A stretch of 64,000 nt of DNA from Hydractinia symbiolongicarpus. Its lineage: Eukaryota; Cnidaria; Hydrozoa; Anthoathecata; Hydractiniidae. The stretch covers positions 24,119,001 to 24,183,000 of the forward strand of contig NC_079885.1 of NCBI RefSeq assembly GCF_029227915.1, read 5' to 3'. A model generated the notes under the pieces. The model had not been told where the DNA came from. It made no database searches and worked only from the letters and a program-made list of their open reading frames with translations. The translations under genes and the position numbers were made by a program. This document shows, piece after piece, positions 34,240 to 47,700 of the stretch (position 1 is its first letter; each line of letters opens with the position of its first letter).

Positions 34240-37200
34240 TGTTTACTCTCTCAAATGCAGTCTCATGATCGCCATTGCACGTACTCGATAACCCAAGATA
34301 CGCCTCGTTTACAGTTCGCGGCTTCAAGCATTGTGTTGATTTGTTTGATTTTACTGAGCCGTTGCTTAGGAACAAAAAAGTGTAATCATTTGGGCACGTC
34401 GTTAAATACAAGTAGCCATAATTTTCTTTGACACATCTCTTCCCGTCATCTTCTTTTAAATTGTTGTTTGATGTTAACCCGAACTTGAGGCATTTGGTTT
34501 TATCTTGAGTTAGCTTTAAGTAAGAACCACTTGCTGTAACACAGAACTTTGTTGCTTTGTGTACCAGTTTGAATGATGAACTTGGTTTAGGAGGCGATGT
34601 TGTGGCTGTTCCCGCTACTAAAATTTCAATTAACATTATTATCTTCGTTATTTTAAACTTCTCAAAACTTTTAAAAAAACATTTTAGCAATCTCCAGAAA
34701 ATTTTAGTTTGATAGCTGGCGTCAGCCATAAAAAAGTAAAAAAGAGCCCTGGGAAAGAGGTTGATTTTGATAGGAAATTATAGAGAGCTACAATTCTCAA
34801 TAAGATTGAATTGAAATTACAATCTTGTGTTTGTAGAGTACGATACTGAATCTAACTTAAAATATGGACCAACAACAGTGCTTGTTTATATCTAAAACAG
34901 TATGCAGATCAATCATCTTTTAGATCCCGCCTTCGATAAATAGGCGGCAATAACTCCTTTGTACGTCTGCACACTACATCAATTTAATTTTGAAAAATGA
35001 TCTTCTTCGTTTATACAAACGCTCAAAAAAAGTTAAACTATTTTTGACTCACCTGTCTCAAATTTAAAATTTAAACGTTTCCCATTGCAACCATGATACA
35101 CGACGATTTTTGTTCCCTCAGACGGATAACTAGAACCTCCAAGAGGATGGAAGCATCTACCTGAAGAAAGCTGTTGAATAGCGCCATCCCTGGTTTTTGT
35201 GTACTCCGTACCAAGGTCGCTACATGAAGACACTTTAAGCAGTGAGTTATCTCCACTATTGACGTTTTTGAAACAATTCCCTCCTGTTACTGTCTTCAAT
35301 TTACCTTTGCTGGTTAAATAGAAACGAGTTTTGCAAGCGCTTGTTAAAGATAGATGATTGTCATTGGAAACCGCCATACATCGACCACCGCTATGACGGA
35401 TAATGTATTGTGGTCCGTTTGTTTCAGGGCCGGAGGTTGGTAGGGGTCCACCATTTCCTGTGAATAATCACACGATGAGCATTCTGCATATTACTAGTCG
35501 TAGAAAAAGTAACAATGGAAAAATCCGATCATTTTCCCGTCGTGCATATTCCAGGAATCAGATTTTCCGCCGTTGTACATACTTGGGCCATCGCTATTTC
35601 GGGCATATTAATGTTGGCTTTCACAAACGTATTCAATCAAAACCAGTGCGTTTGAATATGTAATTAAGAATTTTCCTTACCCTTCTGAAACACGAAATCT
35701 GAACTGCCAGAATGACAATTAGTTGAGAGATGAACATTGTATGATGCTTGGAGACACAATCCACTTATCCCATTTAATAACTTCCCGTTTCCAATTATTC
35801 CGAATTTACCCGATTGTGACGTACAATCGGATATCAACTTTAACTGAGCGTTTGGATATATACGCCCATAGTATTTATCGGGCTCGGCACATTTTCCTGT
35901 AGCTACGTGTTTCAAATGATGGCTTTTAGTGAGGATAAATTCTTCGTTGCAAGTGCGAGACATTCGAACGAGTCCATTATAAGTAGATAAACAGTCTCCA
36001 GATTTTGTTTTGATCAGATACTTTGTTACATCTTAAAAGAAACCAAGAATAATAAGGATAGGAAGTCTAGAAGGTAAACTTGTATGTTGGTAGTTATTAG
36101 ATAGTTTTAAAGCTGAGATGGATACAAATATTCTCTCTACCCATTTGCTAGATCGGCTGCTATATCAAAGGAAGTGCTACTGTCCACATTTTCTGTCAAG
36201 AATCGTATTCACAATGCTTTGTATTTAAAAAATTTATACACCAAACAAAAAATTGTTAGAATAGAGGTTTTCACTCCACATCTTACCATTTTCTTTCAGA
36301 TTAGATTGTGTTGTGTACACCATTTTGAATTTACTTTCATGAGAACTGTCAGTTTTCAATGTAACAAACATGAAATTCGATGACGCTTGCACCTTCATAT
36401 TAATCGGTGTTCGGCAAAATTTACCAAGTACTTTAGATCTCGCATTAGGACCATCATGCACCTGAAGATCAAACAAACATGGTAGCAACAACAAGTTTGT
36501 AATCTTGGTAATACTGTGTAAACAAAGAGACGTTAAATAAAGACTGAGTATAAATTAGAGAAAATATGTGCATCTGATGATGCGCCCGTCAACTGATTCA
36601 AAATGGTTTTTGTTACATTGTATCATCCTGTCGATAAGGGATCTAAATTATACTTTAATGGAGTGTTTAAATAAACCACAATTACATAAATTTACATGAA
36701 TTAAAATATTCTCATGATTGAGATGGAAAAGCTATCCATCTCTATATTAATAATGCACGTTTTCTATGCGCAAGAAAAATCTCTCCGGCACAGGAATATC
36801 TTATTTATTGATTTAGCGTGACATACGAATCCCCATATAACAACCGCGATGACAAGGTTTAGATTTGCACTCTTTATGCACAGGACATAAACACTATATC
36901 ACAAAGCGATCAATTTAGCCTCACATCGTATATAGTCAAAAAAGAAGAACGTAAATCCGTTAAACTATAAATAAAATGTCATCGATGATTACCTGAATAT
37001 AATCGTACGGACAACCTTCTTCAAATTCAAATAATGACATAGTTAAAAATAGAACTGCTTTGCTGCCCCTGCTTGTTTCAATCTTCCAACTTTCAAAATT
37101 ATTTTTTGTTTTTGTGTCAGGTTGGTTAATCACACCAAAATCGCCATTCATATTTTTTATTGATCCTAAAGAATAAATGACGTTGAAAATTCTGTTAGTT

Positions 37201-40200
37201 GGTCTTCCATGTGCACTACCTCCAACGCCCCATCTCGAAATTTTGTCTTTTTTGTATAAATGCCTCATTCTGTATGAACGTCAGCGGTTATCAGTTAAAT
37301 TGAATTTAACTTAATTTCTATTCATTACACAGGCTCAAGGTAAAAAAAATTGTTATGTTAACGGCCACGACTTTCATACATCCATAAGAGGGAAGATGAT
37401 TTAGGTTCTTAACACATTTAAATACAATTATTCTTGCGTCATATGGCTCGAAAAGTCATACACTTTCTGCTGGTGTGTATTTTACCGAACCATATATGCT
37501 TTACATATATGGTTCGGTAAAATATACTATACTTGTGCGTATAGTATAAAACAATCTTCCGTACCTTGGCAACTGGAGCTTGCTCGATTCCACTAAAAAT
37601 ATAAACGTAATCCATGAATGTTTATTAGACGATCGTCAGAAATAATTAAAATAATTAAAGTTATTTGCTTACTATATTCCTTCGTCAGTGTGACATACAA
37701 AGTTGTTGTCAGACAGAGAAAGAAAGTGGTCAAAAAATCGCATAAATTAAAGGTGGGTCACACGCACCTTGCAATTAGAGCAGCATCTTTCATTACTGCA
37801 CTCAGCACGTAATTTCAATTTACAAATTTGTCCGTCGCAACAAGGATTGTTTCTTAAACAATTCTAAATATAAACATTAGGTTTAGCTCAAAACAAAGAA
37901 ACATAGTGCTCGATTCGTACACGTCTTTTTTACAAGCAATCCAGTTGCTGATATTGCTCACTCGGTAACAAAAAACCCTATAGATTTCACATCCATCCCA
38001 TAAACACTTTACCCTTACCTGCAACCGCCACAGGTAAACTATCAGTACAGTTTTCTTCGAACGAGAATAGAGAATTGTTTCAACACTCTGCTTGCTTCGG
38101 AGAAAATATTTTATATGTAATGAGTTCACTACCAACGAAAGCTATTCAAAAATCAACGTTGGTGGTAGTAACAAAAATAGGTGCTAAGTTAAGAAACTTG
38201 AAGGTCAAAAAAGCTTTTTCCTTAGTAACCTAAAGCTTGTCTTAAACGTTCTCCTAAAAATATATATGTATTAATTTAAAGGTCTACTTGATTATTTAAC
38301 ACGATTATAACATACAAACCGTGTCAAAAAATATAACAAAAAATATTTCTCGAAGCCTTTTTTCATGTCTCCATAAATACACGCAAATGCTTCGTTCAAC
38401 AATCATTATTTTTGAACGCAATTTTAGTAAAGTAATAATGAAAATACCTACAATCACCACCTAGTGTGATATTAGTTCAATAAAAATATTGGAACTTTCA
38501 TAAAAAGAAGAAAAGTTTGAACCTGATCTCTTCCACAATCACACTCTTCACCAGGATCGATTCGACCATTTCCACATTGTAGAACGAGATTCTAAAAGAA
38601 TATAACCTTCAAGAAATATCGATAAGAAATGACGAATCTAAATATTGTTGCAGAAGTGTTGTTGTTGTTGTTGTTATTGTTATTGTCGTTGTCGTCGTTG
38701 TTGTTGTTGTTTATGTCCTCGTTGGCATTGTTGTTATTGTTGTTGCTGACATTGTTTACCTGGTTTGGTTTATTCTTTAAACAATCATATGAAATATCGC
38801 GTAACTTTGTAATTTCATTTGATGATAAACCTTTTGGCCAACTAAAAACCAACGAAACAGTTTTGAAGTTTTATTTCACAACAACAGGATTTTAACTAAC
38901 TTGCAAGAGAAGTTACATGCTATTTAGAATGTCTATTTTTTGGTTGATCAGGAAGGTAGGTGCAGGTACTTACTCGTTGCCACCTAGTGTGCATCTGGCT
39001 CCAAACAGGTGGTAGGTAGGACAAGTATGTGGAGGATCTAAAGAAAGGTAAAGTAAAGTAAAGTAGGTAACATTTTACTTAACGATTTATCTACAGTCAT
39101 TCAAAATTGTCCTTGTGTATCATATGTACATTTGTGCGAAGATATGTTTTTTTTTAAACAAATGATTATGCATAGATTTATCGTTGCTTTTTTATTTATT
39201 TATTTATTTATCAGAATATTTATACAGGATATGTACATTTCAGTTTTAAAAAACTGCTATAAATTTTTTTTCTTGTTAAAAATATAAAAGTAATGATTCA
39301 AAAAAATAAATTATATATAAAATATGCTCTAAAATTACTATAGATATGTTAAAAAGTAGAAAACTATTCAAAAGAAAAATGTTTATATAATAGACAGAGA
39401 AGATTATAAACATACCCAAACAGACTATATCCAAACAAATGTGAGAGAGAAAGGTAAATTTACTACTATTTGCTGCGTTTAGTAATAATAGAACTAGAAA
39501 TAATAGAATGCAAGTAAGTAGCTACCTACCCCAGGTGTGTTGATATGAATCCAACTCATGTGCAAACTCGTGTGTCAACGTGTTGGCTAAGTCTCGAGCT
39601 TTTAAACGTGAGTCACCTCCCAACTATGGTAGGTGAGTACAAATTATCACAAACGAATATGTGAAAGCTAAAACTTATCTACATTTATTTAAGGACGATT
39701 CTTTTTCTGCCACAGCTATGTAGCTGAGAAAAACCGTTTCCGATTTTTCAATTTTTCTCCTTACACATTGAAAAGAATCGGATCAGCTTAAACACATCTT
39801 CCGCCAGGATATGAATCAAAACAAAATAACAAACCTTGAACCAGACAACAGACATAACGAAATTTTGTTCACAACTAACTACAGTTATCGCCAAACAACG
39901 AGAAATTAACGTAAAATATCAAAAAAAATTTACTGTTGCAATTATAAAAACTTCGTTCCAGTTTGATTGTCGACAAAAATTTGAAGTTGCAGTTCCTCCC
40001 GCACCATACATATCTCCGTCGCTGTAATAAAAAGATTTCATTTTTACCTCAGACTACTGTTTCGAGAATTCAAATATCAGAAGCCGTGATGCCAAACGAA
40101 TTCATCTCTATGCTCTCTTATTTAGCTATCCTTCGACACTTAATTATTACAGGAAGCAAACAAAATTACTTACAAAAAATACACAGCTATATCAAAATTA

Positions 40201-43200
40201 TTGTTTTCTCTCTTCCGCAATCCTTGACAGTATTTTTTAAAATTAGCATGCAACGAACGAGAATCGGTAGCCTTGGGTATTTTATCTTGAACGTTCCATT
40301 CTTCTACTCCAACCAAAACAAAACGAAGACGAGCCTTTCTGTATAACTGTAAAAAAGCGGATAAAAATTATCATCAATGGTAAAAACCAATAGTAAAAAA
40401 ATAGCATAGTGACCTTAAAAGGGACAGGGAAATCCTTAAAGAGTAACCTTAGGGAGAAGACGAAACTACTTGACAACAAAAAGAAAGAGAGACTGAGGAA
40501 GACAAAGTGCAACATCTTATAAACAACTCAAGACGGACATCTTACATAAAATGAATCAACTTAAAAGTTTTATACAACGACAAATATGTTGAAAAGTTTG
40601 ATTTCAATTGGTCGAACTGAAATCAAACATATGAATTTAGTCTTCTTGAGCAGATCAAGCAACGAATAAGTAATAGTTGTGCATTGAGTCCCAGCCAAAA
40701 TTTAATGTTGATTTTTAAAAGCATATATCTCTATGCATGGATTATTAGAAAGGTTGCGAGCGAAATGCTTTAGGAAAATAATTCTTTGGACAGCTTTTGT
40801 CTGAGGATTCAACATTTGATCCAGTATATAAACAAAACAAAATATTTTATCACCTAATGCAAAATAAAAGAATATTTTTATCTACCTTGTCCACAATATT
40901 CATTGTATCTTGCGCATGCTCAGTAATTTTGGCTGTGGCACGACTTCCGCTACCATATTTGGATGAAAACGCTCGATACTAAAGAATAAAAATAAAGAAT
41001 GGAATGCCAAAAACAATGAGAAGATTATGTTCAAAGATTTTTAGTATAATCTTTATGTTTCATGACAACAATATTCGGTATATTTATTGAAGTGGAAAGA
41101 CTAAATTGAGCAATTTTCACGTTGTTTAAATGTAAATCTAAATCAAAGTGCTTGTTCATTTTGTTGTTGCTTATATAAGTTTTAAAAAAATTATGCGAAT
41201 TACCACTCCGTTTCCATACACCATGAACACTCTTACATATCTGTCGAAGGTAGGAAGTTTAAACTTTGGATGTTTGAAATAATAGTATGAAGTATCATTG
41301 GTACGTGGACCAAAATAACCTAAACAATAATTCAGTAAATAAACAAATAAACAAATAAACAAACAAACAAAAAATACATCAAGCAAACAAAGAAGCAAAC
41401 TTTAAGTAAAATATATCAGTGATTATATTTATTTTTTTATCTAACCTCATTTTAAAGGCTTTTTAGATTCTTCACATATAAAGAAAAGTCATCTATCTAC
41501 AAAAACTTTTATACATTACAGCCAAAAAAAAGAAAAAATATTTCGGATTTTGCAACGAAAATGACAAAAAAAACCACTCCCATTTCTGGCAGAGCTTTTC
41601 AACGTTTCTCTGAATGCAATAAAAACACATAATCTACCTGCTTTCGCACATAGGTTCATGCCTTTTCTATCTTTAACAATAATTTTTTGCTCATCATCTC
41701 CTTTCACTTCTGCGCATGTTTTGGAACGGACAGCACCATCCGTTTGAACGGATAAACATTTCTGATAGAAAAATGTAAACAGATTGCAACTAAGCTCTTG
41801 GTTTTTGAGTCGTTTTTTTTAATACGTATTTTAGAACATAAGTTACACATTTTTTGTGTAAGGAACTCGTTTAAGAAAATGTTAAAGCTGATATTTCGCC
41901 ACAAATTAAGAACATATTAAGAAGAACTCAGCCTGACTATCTCTATATAATATAAGAACAAAATAATGTGAGTTGAGAATAGACAGTTAACTGCAACTAA
42001 AATAGTCATCATTGTCTGTAAATTTAACCATTTCTCATCCTATTTTTCGTAATAACATTTGTTGGCTCAAATAGTGTTGGAAATAAGCGCATCTCCTCTC
42101 AGTTGGATTATAGACGTTCTTGTTTAATAAAACATGTGTACCTTTGTTATGCCCCACTTTGTAATAATTGTCCAACCTTTTAATACCTGCTTCACTTTGT
42201 AATATCTGCTTCACTTTGTAATACCTACTTCACTTTGTAGTTTCGAAGCTGCCCCACTTTGTAATTTTGGAGCTGCCCCACTTTGTAATTAATCGTTGCC
42301 CAACTTTGTAATTTTCAGTGGGGCAGCTCCAAAATTACAAAGTGGGGCAGCTTCGAAACTACAAAGTGAAGTAGGTATTACAAAGTGAAGCAGATATTAC
42401 AAAGTGAAGCAGGTATTAAAAGGTTGGACAATTATTACAAAGTGGGGCATAACAATTTCATAATTTGAAGAGTTCACTGGTTAATTCAGTAACGTTCCTT
42501 AACCAGTCACTGCAAATGAGGTAGGTTCTATTTATACTGTGATCATGTCAATTAAATGCCAAGGCATGGGGAAGAATGGGATGTATTTCTGACGTCGGGT
42601 CCCCCTTTCTTATCAGCAAAACATGAGAAGGCTGTGATCAAGGTTAAGGAAGTATTGATCTACTATATCTGAGTTTGATTTGCAGGTATACCCGAGGTGA
42701 CTATCACTAAGCCTTTTTGTAGGGGTTGTTTGCTTTTAAAGAGGTCACATCCTCGAACTGATTAATCTGCATGTTATGTTAAACCGGTTACCGCAAATAA
42801 GCTACATTCTATTTATACTGTGATCATGTAAATTAAATGCAAAGGCATGGGGAAGAAAACCTCGCCCTCGGGTTTATTTATGACGTCGTGTCCCCCTTTC
42901 CTATCATCAAAACTTGAGAAGGCTGATCAAGGTTGCTGAAGTATTGGTTTCCAATATCTGAATTGATCACTAATCACGTTGCTTGTTGTAAAAGAGATAA
43001 CGTCGAAATCCTCAAACTGATAAGGCTGCATGTTTTGTTAAACAGGTTAAAGATTGCTACAGGCTATATTTCTTATGTTATGTTATAGTACGAAAAACAC
43101 ATTAGCTATACTGTATATTTTGTATCTTATTAAAACGCGGTTGTAATAATTATTTTATGTTATGGTATAAAAACACTTCAACTGGTACATTTGTTCACAA

Positions 43201-44772
43201 AAAGAAGTGTGTTTAATGTTACAGCACCTGTGGTAATTAAAATTAAAATAATCTTTCTACTAACGTATGACACGCGTTTTATCGCAATGAACAAGACAGA
43301 GCATCCAGAACACACATAACATCGAAAAAGATGACGTCATAACAATTGCATGCAAAAATCAAAAATTACAAAGTTAGACAGCTTCAAATATTACAAAGTG
43401 GAGCACGATAATTACAAAGTGGGGCACGATAATTACAAAGTGGGGCAAGATAATTACAAAGTGAGACAATTATTACAAAGCGGGGCATAACAACCTTGTT
43501 TTGTCAGAAGAAATAATTAACGTGGCATTAAAAGGATTACTTACAATAAAAGTAACATACCTTTGCCGATTTTAATTTCAATCCAACCCAATCTCGATCT
43601 TGCCACACCCCGCCTTTTTCTGTCAATGGTGTATGACATGTCCAAATCATTTGGGATGAATATCGAGAAGCATCTGAGCAAGATCTCCAAGTGAAACCAG
43701 AGCCATAATCAGCCAGACATTTTCTTTGTCCAATACTTTCAATGTTCCCCTCGTTATGACCAGTGGGACGAAATTTAAAAATTTGATTCTGATTTTTATC
43801 GTCACAAACTGTGGAGATAAAATTTCTTCCGTCTGTTTCTAAGCAGACTCGAGTTTTATCGTGCTGGATATGAAATTGTTCTATAAAAAAATTACAACTT
43901 CGAAGCTACCTCCTGTGAAAAAAACAAGTTGAACTCATCATATGCAAGTTGTTTAGAAATATTTTTATGACATCATATATCGGATGCTGAGAAATAATTA
44001 TTAGTGTAAAATAGAAGGATAGTGTAAATCATAATCAGATAAAAAACTATTAAAAAATTGTCAATATATTCCAAATATCAAACTGAATGACTAAAAACAT
44101 ATATGCATAACACGTGTTTTGATAAAATTATTGAAAGGAAAATCTATTTTTTTTAATTCGATTGATCGAATTGATCGTATATCATCTTTTTTTTCTCTAT
44201 AAACCGAACTCGAATTTTATTATTCACATTTCAAAGAGTAATTAGTTACAGTTTTTTTTTTCTTTTAATAAGTCTGAAACATTGGACATTTGCAACAATT
44301 GGAATCCTTAATTTAAAGAATAAAAAAACTCCTTTTTTCACAAAAGGCGAGCTTTACTAATAACTTTACTCGTAAGACCATTTTGATCATGCAAGAAATA
44401 GTTCTGCTAAGAACTTTGCAAGAATGTTTTTTTCCTCCAAGAACGATACAGTAGAATATATTAGACCTGCAAATATTCAAAATGATCAAATTTATCATAC
44501 ACACTTATCTTTTTCAAAGTTTTATCATCATTTATTTGCCATTTTTCTTTTTCTTATTCTTTTTGTATATTTGTAAATATTAGCCACCAAAGTAAACACA
44601 GATTTTTTATAAACATCAACTCACGCATTTTGTCTTGGCTGACATCTTCAAAATAGGAATGACCAGCTATAACATTCCTTGGTTTTCGCCCTAAATAAAC
44701 ATGATAATAAATAGGCTTGCCAATACCTGTTCTTAACATGAAAGAAGATATCTCATGCCATTCAAAAAACAT
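34240..44772 (-). CDS. Secreted-type mosaic: ricin-B lectin, ADAM protease, disintegrin, CUB, ricin-B repeats (partial gene)
   Basis: Mapped exons, in order: 44772-44625 (5' limit uncertain), 43880-43561, 41761-41638, 41319-41204, 40978-40886, 40346-40174, 40021-39934, 39623-39530, 39037-38974, 38841-38760, 38591-38523, 37863-37768, 37592-37565, 37165-36993, 36461-36287, 36031-35681, 35457-35053, 34617-34240. Each has AG/GT borders and all phases chain without a stop (about 940 residues after the first exon). Domains: ricin-B trefoil (KTRVCLETDGRNF, QRKCLADYGSG, KCLSVQTDGAV); reprolysin M12B (FDRYVRVFMVYGNG, LRFVLVGVEEWN, zinc motif LTHEFAHELDSYQH); disintegrin (CGNGRIDPGEECDCG, CCDGQICKL); CUB (NMNGDFGVI, VHDGPNARSKVLGKFC); then three ricin-B-like exons. 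Signal peptide, most of the prodomain and the 3' end are unmapped. ADAM proteins are normally membrane or secreted proteases; glycan targeting by the lectins is inference. Confidence 0.8.
37478..37524. repeat. Perfect 21-bp hairpin in an intron
   Basis: Arms 37478-37498 and 37504-37524 are exact reverse complements (TATTTTACCGAACCATATAT...) around a 5-base CTTTA loop. It lies in the intron between the 37592 and 37165 exons of the ADAM/lectin gene, where it may be a MITE remnant. Confidence 0.85.
38655..38758. repeat. (GTT)n-type microsatellite
   Basis: Imperfect GTT/GTC repeat inside the intron directly after the 38841-38760 exon of the ADAM/lectin gene. On minus it reads as a poly-Asn run if left unspliced. 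Confidence 0.85.
42145..42454. repeat. Perfect 138-bp inverted repeat
   Basis: Arms 42145-42282 and 42317-42454 are identical in reverse complement over all 138 bases, with a 34-base centre. Each arm contains six CACTTTGTA-type motifs. Confidence 0.95.
42145..43492. mobile_element. Terminal-inverted-repeat element with subterminal arrays and an internal palindrome
   Basis: Ends: TGTTATGCCCCACTTTGTAA on the left and TTACAAAGCGGGGCATAACA on the right, flanked by ACCTT on both sides (42140-42144 and 43493-43497), a 5-bp target duplication. Both ends carry repeated 16-bp motifs of the form ATTACAAAGTGGGGCA in opposite orientations (seven on the left, six on the right). It has no coding capacity. 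TG...CA ends plus 5-bp duplication would also fit a solo LTR, but ~25-bp inverted ends and motif arrays favour a foldback-like DNA element. It sits in an intron of the ADAM/lectin gene, 68 bases from an exon. Confidence 0.75.
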
Positions 44773-47700
44773 ATTTTTAAAGACTAAGATTCTTAAACTT
44801 TCTCAAACCTAGCATTATGGAGGTATACCTCCATGCTAGCATAGACTATTCTCGTGTTTTACAAACCACGTCGGGTGTGGCTCAAAGGTTTCTTAGGTTC
44901 AAAATCAGGCAAAAATAACTATTACAGTATTCAAAATGATTGTGTGGTAGTTTGCAGGAAAGAACTTAACAAACAAAAACTGTTCACGTGCCCCACGGGG
45001 GGGGGGGGAGGTGGGGGCAGATATTCAAATTAGATTGTGGCTACTGCGTTTTCGAAATTTTGCGAATTTTTTTCCACTCAGCATTTTTCACCAAACATCA
45101 AAGTGTAGAATTTAAACGACGCAAGCAAAGTTCGTGAAAGCAAGGCAAAGAAGAGTTATTCCGCTGATACTAAAGTAGAAGTAATATACATACATATTTC
45201 ACTGTATCCATTTGTAGAGTGAAAACACAAAAAGACACAGCTTACTGTGTATGCAATTTGAAACAACATTTTATTTCTGGCTTGTATCCGTCACAGGTCC
45301 AGAGAAGGACTGAACTTTTAACAAAAGTGTATTGAATTTGAAATGCGCAAGTTGATGAGTTTGTGTTTTAACAGCAGTCCTTTTTTGTTGCGGTTAAACA
45401 AACAGGTTGTTAGTACAGCTTATTTGCGCCATGTTTGTTGTTGAAAAATTTAAATGACATTTCACAGTTTTTTCGTTCCGTTACAAACTTTAAATAAAAT
45501 TCTTTATTTAACATTCAAGTTTGCTTAAACTCCCTGTCACAAAATATATCAACAAGGCTTAGAATTTGTGAAATGTAAGCACATGTTGAAAATCATATCA
45601 AGGTTCAATGTGAACCACAAACATTATATCAGATTTAAGCATTTTGAACTTGTCAAAGTTTCCCTGTCAATGTTCAGAGTTGACTTAGTCCAAGCTCTTA
45701 AAAAGTGCTTATTTTTGCTAACGTTAGCATGGCCATGTTCTACGAACTTTAGGACAATCGCAAACCCTGCCGTAATTTATATATGCGTGGGTTATATGTG
45801 TGCAAAAATAGCGACTTTGCTGCTTGCCGTATTTATACTAGGATGGGAATACTAAACTAGGAAATGAATGTAACAGTCTAAAATTATTGAATATAACAAA
45901 CAGCTTATGCGGCTATAAATCACGTCCTATGATTCACTTATTGATTATATCGAATACTGTAAAACCTCATACAAGATGCAAATATAATTCCTCATATAAA
46001 AACGTATAATGGAGATTCGTTGCAGGTTCAGAGATTCCGGATTATTAGATTCTGTTCGGGTTTTTTTGTTTTCTCTGAGAGCAAGGAATCCGCCAACGAA
46101 TACTGCTACTTAAATATACTAATGCGTGAAGCTGTACAACTTTTTATTTGGACATCATTTTAACGGATAACATTGACAATGGCATTTTTGTTAAGTGAGT
46201 CAGTAGGGTATACAAGAGAGATGATTTTGGTTTTTAGACTTGTTTTGTCCTAAAATGATATTCATTGTTAACAAATTTTAATGTCACCGTCATGTGACAA
46301 AAATAGAATCTATGTTATTTGCTCCACTTTTTTATTCATCCCTACAAGCTTTGTGAGAAGATGTGACAAGGGGAAAGGAACTCACTGTCTTTTTCTTGTT
46401 ACTGTCAGCAAACTAATAGACGCGAATATTTTAAAATTTGTTATAATAATTTGTACTTGTATTATCTGAATATTAAAGTTATAACGAAATTATAAGGAAA
46501 TAAAATTTAAGAAAATAGTGTTGCCTTATGTACCTCACTTTTGATTGTTTTCTATGTCTTAAAATGTCTAGACAGAGTCTCATCAAAACCATTGCTTTAA
46601 CGTCTTTGGGGATTCCATTCTAACGACTGGCTCTTCCTTCTCTCTGACAATACTGCATAGATTACATATTGATGACTTGATGTTTTATAACTATCACCAA
46701 TGGCTTACCTAAATCAAAATAATTCTATTTGTCAGTTCTTGCGATATTTACCGTGTTCTATTACTTGTATCAAGCTCGACTTCATCTATTAGTCGCCTAC
46801 ATAAAAAGCTGAAAATTAAGTTCACGAGTCGTATCTATTTTTTTTTATTTTTTTATTTTTTTTTGTATTCGAACGTTATTGTACATCTTTTGTCACACAG
46901 CTATAAAAAACACTCTTCCTCCACAATAGAAGTTTCCTTTGGTTTTTCTTTAAGCCCACGTTGTTCCAAATATGGTAAGTTAAATATCTATTAGTCACTC
47001 GATCGGATCGACTTCCTTTAACAAATATATAAAAACTAACTATAAAAATTAACTATAATCTCTCAAATAGAAATAAACCTCTTTTCTATTCGTTTTATCG
47101 AGGGAACGAGGTTGAAACACATTCACCCCTTGTGCAATTTAAAGTCTTTCTAAACGACAGTCTTGTTTTCGTTTAACATACCCTTTTAGACATACCATAT
47201 TCGGCATACTTTTGATTCCGTGTGCTATTTTTTGTTGTAAAGGGAACTACTCACTTTTGCAGCATGAGATGGTGGTCTGGGGCAAAATGTTTACTTCCGT
47301 TTAGAATTGCATACATTGTTAGGAACCAAGAAAAGTCTCGTGGTTTTACCTCATATAAGCACATAGCCTTATGATTATACAGAAACCAAAATCCACATTT
47401 GTACCTGTGAATATTTATTAAATCCCTATGTTATATAAAATAAAATTTAAGACTGAACAGATATTTCCATGCATGGTAGTTAGCTGTGAACAAATATTAT
47501 CTGATAAGCGCAAGCAAATGGCGTGAAATGATATTGAGCAGGTGCTCATGAAAGCGTAACGACAATGTTTTTCCTTTGAGACTGGACTTTGAACATTACC
47601 TTACAAAATACAAAGCTACAACATCGTACTACGTCTTCTAAGAAAGCTAAAAAAGTGAACAGCAAAACTGTCAAATTGATATACGTTTCGAATAGGCTAG

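Noticed and set aside
42145-43492. CRISPR-like array of 16-bp motifs
   Set aside because: Motifs occur in both orientations with irregular spacing inside an element with inverted ends and a target duplication.
44998-45009. Poly-G tract as a regulatory or G-quadruplex site
   Set aside because: A single homopolymer run without further G-tract pattern or gene context.
45568-45855. 95-codon plus-strand ORF with a hydrophobic end
   Set aside because: No start context, domain or partner exon; likely chance.
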